Shown: positions 1-8,329 of the stretch, one piece after another
How the letters are laid out: the number at the start of each line of letters is the position of its first letter
How positions within the stretch are numbered: position 1 is the first letter of the stretch
DNA from: Mucilaginibacter sp.
GTDB lineage: Bacteria > Bacteroidota > Bacteroidia > Sphingobacteriales > Sphingobacteriaceae
Length of the DNA: 64,000 bases
Direction of reading: 5' to 3'
Assembly: GCA_030445275.1 (NCBI GenBank)
Contig: JAUCSE010000104.1
Coordinates: 1-64,000 of the forward strand
The notes under the pieces: generated by a model
What the model saw: the letters and a program-made list of their open reading frames with translations, nothing else
What the model was told of the DNA's origin: nothing
The model's database searches: none
Program-made: the position numbers and the translations under genes

Positions 1-33
1 TTTACCGCTGTTAACTTTTTCCACAAAAATCAT
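1..33 (-). CDS. Possible start of a leftward gene cut by the window edge
   Basis: Reading leftward from an ATG at 33-31, eleven codons are open to the window edge (MIFVEKVNSGK). An AT-rich leader with an inverted repeat (66-76/97-107) precedes it, and the strong terminator at 152-192 separates it from the SusD gene, so a new leftward transcription unit starting here is plausible. Eleven codons are too few to identify a family, and the frame could be open by chance. Confidence 0.28.
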   Translation of the reverse strand, partial: MIFVEKVNSGK

Positions 34-65
34 AGTTATTAACAAAGAAAAAGAAGCAAAAAGAA

Positions 66-107
66 AGCTTCAACAATAATAACAACCTATATTATTTTGT
101 TGAAGCT
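66..107. repeat. 11-bp inverted repeat, possible operator or leader hairpin
   Basis: AGCTTCAACAA at 66-76 is the exact reverse complement of TTGTTGAAGCT at 97-107, with a 20-nt AT-rich centre. It lies between the SusD terminator and the putative leftward start at 33, so it could be a leader hairpin or operator for the gene beyond the left edge. No T-run follows that would make it a terminator. Confidence 0.5.
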
Positions 108-151
108 AATCTAAAGGAAATGACAGTTTCTTATAGGTATTTATTCAGCCC

Positions 152-192
152 TAACAAAAAAGGAGGACCTAACCGGTCCTCCTTTTTTGTTA
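152..192. terminator. Strong bidirectional rho-independent terminator
   Basis: Two perfect 18-nt arms (152-169 and 175-192) enclose a 5-nt loop. The GC-rich core GGAGGACC/GGTCCTCC is flanked by A6 on one side and T6 on the other, so the hairpin would terminate in either direction. It begins 17 nt downstream of the SusD stop at 209 and closes the leftward SusC/SusD transcript. Confidence 0.93.
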
Positions 193-208
193 TACATCAG
201 GGTTATAA

Positions 209-1750
209 TTAATAGCCCGGGTTTTGATACATTTTAACGGGATCCAATTTGGTTTCGTTAAAAGGAATCGGGAAGTAGCGGTCTTTGGTGCCAAAGTTGG
301 ATAATAGCGCCGAACCAAAATCAGCCTGATTTTTACTGTGGAAATAGGCTACCAGCTCATCGGTGGTAAATGTCCTTAACAGGTCAAACAGGCGATGGTG
401 CTCAAAAGCCAGTTCCACACGGCGTTCGTGCAATATGGCCAGTTTAAGCGTTGGATATTTTGAGCTGTATGTTGGATCAACAGACGAAACCGCGTAGGCT
501 GGCATACCGGCCCGGGCCCGCACCTGATCGAGATATTGGATGGCTGCGGTATTATTACCCAGGTTCATATTTACCTCGGCAAGCATTAGGATAACATCAG
601 CATAACGCATCAGCGGCCAGTCGTTTCCGCCGTAACCGTTTTTGCCGGCACCAGAGCTTACATCCCTAAATTTGGTTACAAACCAGTCCTTAACTGTTGC
701 ATCATTCGCATATTTAATGGAAAACACCATGCGCGGGTCATTGGTTTCATAGTCATTCACCAGGTCATGTGTCACATTATTACCTACACCTGTTGATGAT
801 TTTTGCGAGTTGATGGTTTCGCCTTTAGCCTGGTTGTTTGCTGCTATACTTGAACTGTAAATAGGATCACCCTGAATGTTCACTATCTGCCAGATCAGCT
901 CCGGGCAGGTAGCCTTTTTGGTTACATCAAACACATCCGCATAAGGGATATCCCTTAAATTACCAAAGGTTTTTGCATTATACGCGGCGGTAAGGCTTGT
1001 CAATGCATTATTCAGATTGGTTGTTTTGTTTGATGCATCAAGCGTTGTAGCCATGGTTAAATAAACCTGCCCTAAAAGGGTGTTTACAGCCGCCAATGAA
1101 ATACGGCCTATGGTACCAGCAGCCTGGGTAGCCGGCAGCGGGCTGCTCGCGGCATCCTTTAAATCGGCTACTATCTGGGCATATACCGTTGCCTGTGGCG
1201 AGCGGAATGTATTTGCATTAACATCGGCAGTACTAATCAATTGCTTGGTAACCAGCGGCACATCACCCCATTCGCGTACCATATGAAAATAGATCAGGGC
1301 ACGTATAAATTCGGCTTCGGCCTTGTACTGCTGCTTAGTTTCGGGCTTGGTAAAAGTTACCTTATCTATGCTTGACAATACGATATTACAGTTTGATATC
1401 ACCGTATACATATTTAGCCAGTGGGTATACAAGTAGCTGTTGGTAGGTATCAGCGAAAAGTTGTTGAACCCAAAAGGTTCGCCCGCGTTTGATTGATTGT
1501 CGTTGGTTCCGGTATCGTCAGAACGCTGATCGGTCCACAGGTCACTACCCTCGCCTATCGTATTGCCACTTCTTAATAAGGAATAACAGCCATTAACCGC
1601 TAATAACACGTCATTCTCGGTTTTAAAGGAGGTAGCTATCACGCTGGCATCGGGGTTGCTTTGCTGCAGAAAATCCTTTTTGCAGGAGCCCAGCACAAAT
1701 AATGCTGCCAGGCACACTAATTTTATATTTATATTCTTCATGTTGCTCAA
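209..1750 (-). CDS. SusD/RagB-family outer-membrane lipoprotein
   Basis: Surface glycan-binding partner of the SusC protein encoded just upstream (stop at 1767, 16-nt gap). The N-terminus is a lipoprotein signal ending in a LGSC lipobox with Cys23, or Cys20 if the internal MKNIN start nine bases downstream is used; that start gives a more usual signal. TPR-like SusD helices follow, including AEAEFIRALIYFHMVREWGDVPLV near residues 145-167 and the ALAEVNMNLGN-type segment. The C-terminus has the RRVELAFEHHRLFDLLR motif and ends in YFPIPFNE...NPGY, typical of SusD_RagB. Length 513 aa is normal. No glycosidase or regulator accompanies the pair, so the ligand cannot be predicted. Confidence 0.95.
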   Translation of the reverse strand: MSNMKNINIKLVCLAALFVLGSCKKDFLQQSNPDASVIATSFKTENDVLLAVNGCYSLLRSGNTIGEGSDLWTDQRSDDTGTNDNQSNAGEPFGFNNFSLIPTNSYLYTHWLNMYTVISNCNIVLSSIDKVTFTKPETKQQYKAEAEFIRALIYFHMVREWGDVPLVTKQLISTADVNANTFRSPQATVYAQIVADLKDAASSPLPATQAAGTIGRISLAAVNTLLGQVYLTMATTLDASNKTTNLNNALTSLTAAYNAKTFGNLRDIPYADVFDVTKKATCPELIWQIVNIQGDPIYSSSIAANNQAKGETINSQKSSTGVGNNVTHDLVNDYETNDPRMVFSIKYANDATVKDWFVTKFRDVSSGAGKNGYGGNDWPLMRYADVILMLAEVNMNLGNNTAAIQYLDQVRARAGMPAYAVSSVDPTYSSKYPTLKLAILHERRVELAFEHHRLFDLLRTFTTDELVAYFHSKNQADFGSALLSNFGTKDRYFPIPFNETKLDPVKMYQNPGY

Positions 1751-1766
1751 GAATTAATTTTTTTAA

Positions 1767-4700
1767 TTAAAAAGTTGCTTTAACACCCAGGTTGTATGAG
1801 CGTACCAATGGATAAACACCATAATCAATACCCGGCGCAAGGTTGGCCCCCTGCGAACCGCTATTGGTATAATTGTAGTTAACCTCGGGGTTATAGCCTT
1901 TGTATTTGGTAATGGTAAAGCCGTTGTTAACCGAGCCGTATACTTTAAGACCGGTTATACCCAGGTTACGGGTTATATAATCAGACTTAATAGTATAGCC
2001 AATGGTGGTATTGGTATTTCTCAGGAAGGAACCGCTCTGTAAATAAAAGGTTGATAACCTGGTACTGTTACTTTGGGTGCTGCCACGTGAGGCACGGTAA
2101 ACCGAACCATCGCCCGGATCGGCGGCATTCCTGTAGCGGTTGGCAACATCTTCATACTGGTTACCTGAGCCCTCCATATTGTACAGGTAATAATCCTGTC
2201 CGTCAAGCACCTGGTTGCCGTATGAACCTGCAAATGCCGAACTAAAGAAGAACCCTTTATAAGTGGCATTGATAGCAAAACCATAAGTGAATTTTGGATA
2301 TGGATTGCCAATAACACCCGCGTCTTTACTATCAACCACACCATCGCCGTTAACATCTTTAAAATAAAGGTCGCCTGCCTGCAGCGGAGTTGTGGAGAAT
2401 GTAGAAATTGGCGGCCCTTTAATTTTATAACCTGCCGGATAGGAGTGCGTACTTGAATTATAGTTTGCTTTATCCGCAGCTATATTGGCCAAATCGACCT
2501 GCGAAACTATACCGCCTACCTGATAGCCATAAAACATACCTATTGGTTGCCCAGCCTGTGTAATACTGGTTAAGTATGATCGCTCGGCACCGGCGGTGAG
2601 GATGGTATTATTGCCGCTCAAACTGATTACCTTGTTACGGTTTATGGAGATATTACCGCTTATGTTTAAAGTAAAATCCTTACTGGCAATGGCCTTACCA
2701 TCAACCTGAAAGTCAAACCCTTTGTTGCTTACCTTTGAATTAGATCCTAAGTTGGTAAGGATGGTTGAACTTCCTGAAATGGCCGATATTGGCTGATTAA
2801 ATAATAAATTGTAAGAGTGACTCAGGTAATAATTGGCAATAAGGAAAAGACGGCCTTTAAGTAAGCCCAAATCGGCGCCAAAGTTATATTGTGAGGTTGA
2901 TTCCCAGCCTAAATTTGCGTCCTTAATAACACCGGCAGTAAGCGCAGAGGATAGTGCCCCTGTGCCAAATACCGCGTTAGTAGGCGAATTAAATACACGC
3001 TGGGTATTATAATTACCAACGTTATAATTACCGCTTAAGCCCCAGCTTGCACGTAATTTTACGGTCGACTGATCGCCAAGCCAGCTGTGGTAAAATTTTT
3101 CGTCAGACAGGTTCCAGCCGGCAGATACTGAAGGGAAGGCTGCATACCTGTTATTTGTACCAAAGCGTGAAGAGCCATCCGTACGGAATGAGGCCGACAG
3201 AAAATACTTACTGTCATAATTATAATTTACCCTGGCCAGGTATGATAATAGTGTAAAGGTATCATCGCCTGTTGGCTGTACACCTTCTATAAAACCACTG
3301 GTGGGCGTAATTAATGTTATCTGGCTTGGGGCAGCACCTGTTATATTGGGTATATTATCATTCTGAAAGCCTGTACCTTGCACCGTAAGTACATTATTGG
3401 TTGTTTTTTGGGCAGTGTAACCTACTAATCCATCAAAATGATTTTTGCCTAACTGTTTGAAGTAATTTAAAGTGAACTCACCTAACTCGTCACGATAATT
3501 AATAGTTTGCCTGATGGCTTTTGCCGCCTGTGTAGATTGAGATGAATAAGGTGGATTTGCTCCATTACTGATACTGGTAGGCAGGTAGTAATTATAGTTC
3601 TCGGCATAGGTTTGCATGCCTAAGTTGGCATTGAAGGTAAGTCCATCCAAAATGGTATAACTGGCATGGGCATTATAGGTTGCCCGGTTACCCACCCGGT
3701 TTATCTTGATCAGCGTGGCCGTAGCAATTGGGTTTTCGATCGACTGATAGGCATAGGCAGTTGACTGTGCCGCTGCTACGTTTGTAGCAATACTGCCATC
3801 GGCATTATAAGCCGGGAAGAATGGCATATATATCAACGCGCCAAAGGCAGGGCTATGATCCCAACGACCATCCTGGGTTTCCTGGTTATTGGTTTGCGTA
3901 AATGCAATGTTGGCGCCAACCTGAAGCCGTTTGCCTATCTGGCCATCCACATTGGCGCGCAGGTTAATTTTTTTCTGGCCTGTACCTAGCATAATACCGG
4001 GCTGATCCTGGTAACCGGTGCTAAAATAATAACGGGTTCCGTTAGAGCTGCCGGTGAACGACAAGTTGTGATTTTGTGTTAAAGCGTTACGGTACAACTC
4101 GTCCTGCCAATCAGTATTAACAGTTTGGTGAATGAGTGATTGCGTTTGAAAGTTATATAAGTAAGGAGGCACACTCACCGAACCGGCGTTGCCTACGTTT
4201 GCAATACGGGTTGCGTTATTATCAGAGTACATGGCATCGTTCCAGGTATGACCGGTAGTTATCCAAAGATCATGGTAGGAGTTATTACGACCATCGATTA
4301 CCAATTGCGCAAACTGGTCAGAGTTTAACAGATCAACCTTTTTAGCCATCTGGTTTATACCAGCCTGGTAATCATATTCAAACTTAGGCTTACTATCCGT
4401 TTTTGAACCATGTTTGGTAGTGATCAGTACAACACCGCCCGCAGCCCTTGAACCATAAATAGCCGCCGATGCAGCATCCTTCAATATACTTATTGATTCA
4501 ATATCATTAGGGTTAATGAACAGGTCATTACCTGCAGCATAACCATCAATTACATACAGCGGATCAGAACTGGCATTAATGGAGCCAACACCGCGCACTG
4601 CAATTTTGGTAGTTCCGTAAGGAGCACCTGTTATTTGCGAAACCTGTACACCGGCTACCTTACCAACAAGGGCTTGCCCAACCGTTGGAGCAGTTAAATT

Positions 4701-5177
4701 CAGCTCCTCAGATCTTACGCTGGCAACGGCGCCGGTAAAGTCGCTTTTACGCACGGTTTGATAACCAATGGCAACAACCTCATTCAAAATATTGGCAGAG
4801 GGCTTTAATTTGATGTTTAACTCGGTTTGGCTGCCAACTACAACCTCCTGATCTGCATAACCAATAAAGGTAAAAACCAGTGTTGCACCCGGTTCAACGG
4901 TTAAAATGAATTTACCATTAACGTTGGTGGAGGTTCCTTTATGCGATTTTTTTTCATGAACACTTACACCTGGTAAGGGTAAGCCATTTTCGTCAACTAC
5001 GGTACCTGATATTTTTACCGGCGCTGTGTTTAGCCTGTTATTTAGTGTTTTTGCCTTGCTGTAGTTTGCATGTACAGGCTGTAAAAATGCAAACAGTAAA
5101 ATTAAAACGGCACTTATCTTTATAAAGTTTCCTTTTAAAAGATCGGGTGTAATCTTTTTATACATATTTTTTAACAT
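1767..5177 (-). CDS. SusC/RagA-family TonB-dependent outer-membrane transporter
   Basis: Outer-membrane beta-barrel that imports oligomers bound by its SusD partner, powered by TonB-ExbBD. A signal peptide ends near VHA (residues 36-38). A carboxypeptidase-regulatory-like domain spans about 55-125 (KISGTVVDENGLPLPGVSV), followed by the SusC signature LNEVVAIGYQ (131-140), a plug domain with YVIDGYAAG and SILKDAASAAIYG, and a long barrel ending in an aromatic Phe. There is no N-terminal STN domain and no ECF/FecR pair nearby, so it is probably not regulated by trans-envelope signalling. 1136 aa is a normal length. Substrate unknown. Confidence 0.95.
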   Translation of the reverse strand: MLKNMYKKITPDLLKGNFIKISAVLILLFAFLQPVHANYSKAKTLNNRLNTAPVKISGTVVDENGLPLPGVSVHEKKSHKGTSTNVNGKFILTVEPGATLVFTFIGYADQEVVVGSQTELNIKLKPSANILNEVVAIGYQTVRKSDFTGAVASVRSEELNLTAPTVGQALVGKVAGVQVSQITGAPYGTTKIAVRGVGSINASSDPLYVIDGYAAGNDLFINPNDIESISILKDAASAAIYGSRAAGGVVLITTKHGSKTDSKPKFEYDYQAGINQMAKKVDLLNSDQFAQLVIDGRNNSYHDLWITTGHTWNDAMYSDNNATRIANVGNAGSVSVPPYLYNFQTQSLIHQTVNTDWQDELYRNALTQNHNLSFTGSSNGTRYYFSTGYQDQPGIMLGTGQKKINLRANVDGQIGKRLQVGANIAFTQTNNQETQDGRWDHSPAFGALIYMPFFPAYNADGSIATNVAAAQSTAYAYQSIENPIATATLIKINRVGNRATYNAHASYTILDGLTFNANLGMQTYAENYNYYLPTSISNGANPPYSSQSTQAAKAIRQTINYRDELGEFTLNYFKQLGKNHFDGLVGYTAQKTTNNVLTVQGTGFQNDNIPNITGAAPSQITLITPTSGFIEGVQPTGDDTFTLLSYLARVNYNYDSKYFLSASFRTDGSSRFGTNNRYAAFPSVSAGWNLSDEKFYHSWLGDQSTVKLRASWGLSGNYNVGNYNTQRVFNSPTNAVFGTGALSSALTAGVIKDANLGWESTSQYNFGADLGLLKGRLFLIANYYLSHSYNLLFNQPISAISGSSTILTNLGSNSKVSNKGFDFQVDGKAIASKDFTLNISGNISINRNKVISLSGNNTILTAGAERSYLTSITQAGQPIGMFYGYQVGGIVSQVDLANIAADKANYNSSTHSYPAGYKIKGPPISTFSTTPLQAGDLYFKDVNGDGVVDSKDAGVIGNPYPKFTYGFAINATYKGFFFSSAFAGSYGNQVLDGQDYYLYNMEGSGNQYEDVANRYRNAADPGDGSVYRASRGSTQSNSTRLSTFYLQSGSFLRNTNTTIGYTIKSDYITRNLGITGLKVYGSVNNGFTITKYKGYNPEVNYNYTNSGSQGANLAPGIDYGVYPLVRSYNLGVKATF

Positions 5178-5551
5178 TTATTGTTAATGGTAACTACTGA
5201 AAGCATGGTAATTGCTTTCGGGTTATTTGACAATTAATTCCGGACCGGAAGAATATGAGGATGTTATCCGGTTATTTTTCGCCTGGTTCAATTTTTAGAG
5301 TGGAATGGTTCACTACATAGGCATTGTTTTTTAAGATTTTAATAAATATCGTTTTAGCAATTTTATATTATTATTTATAAAAAAATACTATAATAATTAT
5401 AAATATTATAATTAAAAGCCAAATCTAATTCAATAGTCTTAAGCCAATAAAGCCCGTGGGTTAAGTTTATATTAACCACATAAAGGTTACACTATAATCA
5501 GGGGATTGAGCCGGGAGGCTGGTGTAACTATAAAAGGAAGGCAGGTTCCTT

Positions 5552-5610
5552 TTACCGGGATGTATGGGTAAAGGTTACATTGTTTTTGTGTGATGGAGAT
5601 ACTAACATTA
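5552..5610 (-). pseudogene. Remnant of a duplicated 3' end of the 5832-6710 gene
   Basis: Read leftward this stretch encodes ...KNNVTFTHTSR-stop, matching the C-terminus KNNVTFTNTSW-stop of the intact gene that ends at 5832. At the nucleotide level about 46 bp align with roughly eight mismatches by eye. Only the last 15 or so codons survive; the similarity ends close to the palindromic repeat that starts at 5622. The simplest reading is a tandem duplication of the secreted-protein gene that was later deleted, leaving its 3' end. Confidence 0.6.
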
Positions 5611-5621
5611 GTCTGCTCTCT

Positions 5622-5737
5622 TCTCCGCGCGTCATTGCGAGGCACGAAGCAATCTCTACGCAGGCAGGTCAACATACAAAGTTTGCTCTGTATAGTATAG
5701 AGATTGCTTCGTGCCTCGCAATGACGCGTGGGGAGAA
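5622..5737. repeat. Palindromic intergenic repeat with 31-bp perfect arms
   Basis: Positions 5628-5658 are the exact reverse complement of 5698-5728 (core GTCATTGCGAGGCACGAAGC), separated by 39 nt. Imperfect pairing continues outward to about 5622/5737. This is a REP/MITE-like foldback element that carries no gene. It lies in a 3' region beside the gene remnant at 5552-5610. No other copy with this core was seen in the window. Confidence 0.85.
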
Positions 5738-5831
5738 AAGGAATTTTAGCATTGTTGCCTGTGAGGACACAGGCAACGGAAAAAATACAGTTTGTCCTTA
5801 CTCTTTTATCCAAATATCCTTGCTCCGTATT

Positions 5832-6710
5832 TTACCAGGATGTATTAGTAAAAGTTACGTTGTTTTTACGCGATGATGTTACGGCTATACCTTTATGGGT
5901 ATCACCTAAAAATGAAAAGCCCTCCAGCTCATCCTGCTTGCCATCAACGTTTATTTCTTTGATCACCTGCTGGGTGCCGGTTTCAATTGACTTTTTAAGA
6001 TCGACATAGGTAAACCGCCACATCCTGCCCTCCTTTTGATTCTGAATAAGTACCAAAATACCGTTAGAAGCCACCCAATGCAGGTTTTGAACCCAGGCGA
6101 TACAGGTGAATTTTTTATATAAAACTCCCTTTTCACTTGTTTTAGTCGCTTTTTTTAATGCAGTAGGATCGTATAATCGAACCTCGTTGCCGTTATTACC
6201 ATAATCGGCGGTGGCTACATACCACTTATTATTATACTTTACATATTCGGGCCGGGTACCTTGTATGCAGGCATCATCGTCAATGGTATTGATCAGGTTG
6301 CCGTCAAGTGTTCCCGTTTTTAGCAAACCCTTCCAGTCGATACAATAAATTACGGCCTTCCATTTGGTACCCTCTTTATTTAAGCGAATGGAATTACCCA
6401 TAAAGGTGGGGCCTGTTCCGTTATAAGCAATACCCGTTGGGTGGTTGATCACATCCTGCCCGTCTTTGGTGAGTTTATATTCTTTGTTGATATAAGTGAG
6501 ACTATCCCCTATCAATTTAAATTCGCGGATCATCCCTACTTCCCTATCGCCATATAAAAATATCCGGCCGTTTTGATAGGATATGCCCTGACATGCTCCT
6601 AAGGAATCAATAGTGACAGAACGCCCGATGTTCATTTGAACTGTATAGTTTAAAAATGACATGAGTCCCAGGGATAAGGCGGCAGCAAAAGCGAAGAGTA
6701 TTTTTTTCAT
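5832..6710 (-). CDS. Secreted protein of unknown function, possibly beta-propeller-like
   Basis: I do not recognise a named family. The 292-aa product starts with a Sec signal (MKKILFAFAAALSLGLMSFL), so it is probably periplasmic or exported. The body has repeated short strand-like blocks with Gly/Asp/Tyr/Trp turns (GISYQNGRIFLYGDREVG, KYNNKWYVATADYGNNGNEVRLYD, HWVASNGILVLIQNQKEGRMWRF), in the style of a beta-propeller or an SMP-30-like fold. No catalytic motif is evident. It stands alone between the YdcF pseudogene and the orphan SusC. A decayed copy of its 3' end lies 280 bp further downstream, so the locus has been duplicated in the past. Confidence 0.75.
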   Translation of the reverse strand: MKKILFAFAAALSLGLMSFLNYTVQMNIGRSVTIDSLGACQGISYQNGRIFLYGDREVGMIREFKLIGDSLTYINKEYKLTKDGQDVINHPTGIAYNGTGPTFMGNSIRLNKEGTKWKAVIYCIDWKGLLKTGTLDGNLINTIDDDACIQGTRPEYVKYNNKWYVATADYGNNGNEVRLYDPTALKKATKTSEKGVLYKKFTCIAWVQNLHWVASNGILVLIQNQKEGRMWRFTYVDLKKSIETGTQQVIKEINVDGKQDELEGFSFLGDTHKGIAVTSSRKNNVTFTNTSW

Positions 6711-6752
6711 GATGATTGTTAATTTTCTTTATAGCTAATCAAACAAAGAAGA

Positions 6753-6867
6753 ATGTCGAACGAACGATAGAGAGAAATCTTATACGCCTTAAAATTGGCT
6801 TCGCATATCTTATAAGATTTCTCTTTCGCGCCACACCCATTCCCACCCATGCTCTATCGAAATGACA
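6753..6867. repeat. Palindromic repeat family A, copy 1
   Basis: The element starts with TGTCGAACGAA and ends with TCGAAATGACA. Internal arms AGAGAAATCTTATA and TATAAGATTTCTCT form the inner stem. Copies 2 (39999-40116) and 3 (46131-46226) share the ends TGTCATTTCGA/TCGAAATGACA and the inner GAGAAAYCTTAT arms. It lies between the secreted-protein gene and the YdcF pseudogene. It could stabilise mRNA ends or be a non-autonomous mobile repeat. Confidence 0.8.
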
Positions 6868-6893
6868 TTTTAAAAGATTTGCTAATCACCTCC

Positions 6894-8137
6894 CTACGGA
6901 TCAAGTGGTTCATCAGCATCTATCTGTAACGATGATAGAACCGGATAAAATTCCTGTTCGGTATCTGACAATCGCTTGCCTAGGGTATAAGGCACATAGC
7001 CCAGTTCCTTCTGGCACCGGGCCGCCATATTGGCTATAAAATAACTTTGTGATTTATCTGTCGAGGTAATACATGGCTTGCTGAACGGCATTCCATAACG
7101 GAAGATGATGCGCACGCAGTTACGCATATTAGTGGTGGTATGCCGCGCATGCGGATCAACCAGTATGGCATTCTCCGGAACATGCAGCTTATCGACCATG
7201 AACTTCTTCATTTCATCGGCCTCGCAATACTTTGTTTTGTAGGGATGCATTTACCACCCGATACCATTACAAATGGGGCCAGGCCTTCAAAATAGCGTAA
7301 CGCCGCCACCCGGCAACGCAGCATACCTTCGGCGCTTAGCGCGACACCCTCCACATCGGGGCCGGCACCGGGTACCAGGATCAGGGTGTATTTATATTGG
7401 GCCCAACTGATGGTTTTAATGCGGTTAAACGCATTTTTATTACCTTTCAGGGTCATGGGTTCATCATTAGCTGCATCATCCCTTTCATTGATCTCGAGGC
7501 AATGCAGGGCATAATTCATGGATGGGATAAAGAATAGTTTAGTATCCTTACTTTCGTCCAATATGGTTGCAGAGCCATCATAAGCAAGGTTAAGATACTG
7601 CCTGCTCTTCACATTAAAACTGATGGAATCAATAGCCGGATAATTGGGTTTACGGCCTTCGGCATACACTTCAATGGCGTAGTTAACCGCTTTAGCATCC
7701 TGCTCCCAGGCCTTCACCAGCATTTGCACCGCCGGTAAGCTTTGATACTGCATATAAGTACCTGATGGAATTAAATGCAGCTTTACCAGGTTGCCTAAGG
7801 CATTATCAGCCTGATATAGGCTAGCTAACCTGTCGCTAACTGTTTTAATTTCATCATCGCTAAACTTGATGTTCTGGGTAAAACACAAAGCATCTTTACA
7901 AGTGGTAAGCGATTGCTTAATCTGGTCGAGCTTGGCTTGCTTTAACTTCGTCAATTCAGGATCGTTACTGATCAGTTGCTTTGCCGCAGCATTGTTTTGC
8001 AATAGTGTTAGCAGGTAATAATTTTTAGTCTGTACAAAATTTTCGCCGATCAGCTTATAATTGGGGTCCGGAGATTGACCATAGCTATAAAGAACCGTGA
8101 AACTTAACAGTATAAACAGATATTTTTTAAAATTCAT
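6894..8137 (-). pseudogene. YdcF/ElyC/SanA (DUF218) family protein, broken by a frameshift
   Basis: Two overlapping leftward frames make up one protein. The first (start best placed at 8137, MNFKKYLFILLSF, a Sec signal ending in YGQ) runs to FEGLAPFVMVSGGK, then shifts into IPTKQSIARPMK and stops at 7208. The second frame continues with HPYKTKYCEADEMKKFMVDKL...AILVDPHARHTTTNMRNCVRI, the C-terminal half of the DUF218 fold: SGG loop, EA..M helix, T/N-rich motif. Between GGT and CAT five bases (AAATG, complement of about 7245-7249) stand where three or six are expected, so one base is missing. It is either a genuine pseudogene or a sequencing error. The intact protein would have about 415 residues. 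DUF218 proteins are linked to envelope maintenance, but the role here is unknown. Confidence 0.82.
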
Positions 8138-8329
8138 GGCGTAAAGGAACTTGTTTGTTGTTAAGTAATGATTAACTCCCATTAATCAAATTTAATGATC
8201 GGCTTAATGAATTGTAAGTATTTTATTACGTGCGCTAAGCCCCTTAGGTTTATTAAATAAGCGGTTAACAATAACAACCGGTGCGGTTGGTTTAGTAAAA
8301 TATTGTATTTTAGTTAAAAAGCTATCCTT

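Larger units (their letters stand above)
5178..5831. other. 654-bp intergenic region: SusC leader, hairpins, gene remnant
   Basis: Region between the start of SusC (5177) and the end of the 292-aa secreted-protein gene (5832). From the SusC side it holds about 240 nt of very AT-rich leader. TAGATTTG on the minus strand (complement of 5420-5427) fits the Bacteroidota -7 consensus TAnnTTTG, but I see no good -33 box. Next come a short hairpin (5532-5539/5546-5553), the remnant at 5552-5610, the palindromic repeat at 5622-5737, and a 10-bp hairpin GTTGCCTGTG (5754-5763)/CACAGGCAAC (5768-5777) that may end the leftward secreted-protein transcript. Small ORFs here run through the repeats and are not credible. 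Confidence 0.6.

Noticed and set aside
5191..5205. TTGTTAATGGTAACT before the first SusC as a tenth dyad site
   Set aside because: The right half reads TAACT instead of AACAM, so it fails the pattern shared by the other nine.
5622..5737. Possible CRISPR or IS end
   Set aside because: Only one inverted pair, no regularly spaced direct repeats, and no transposase frame nearby.
5487..6009. Short frames on both strands (108, 98 and 93 aa)
   Set aside because: They run through the palindromic repeat, the gene remnant and the 3' end of the secreted-protein gene. Their composition is not protein-like.
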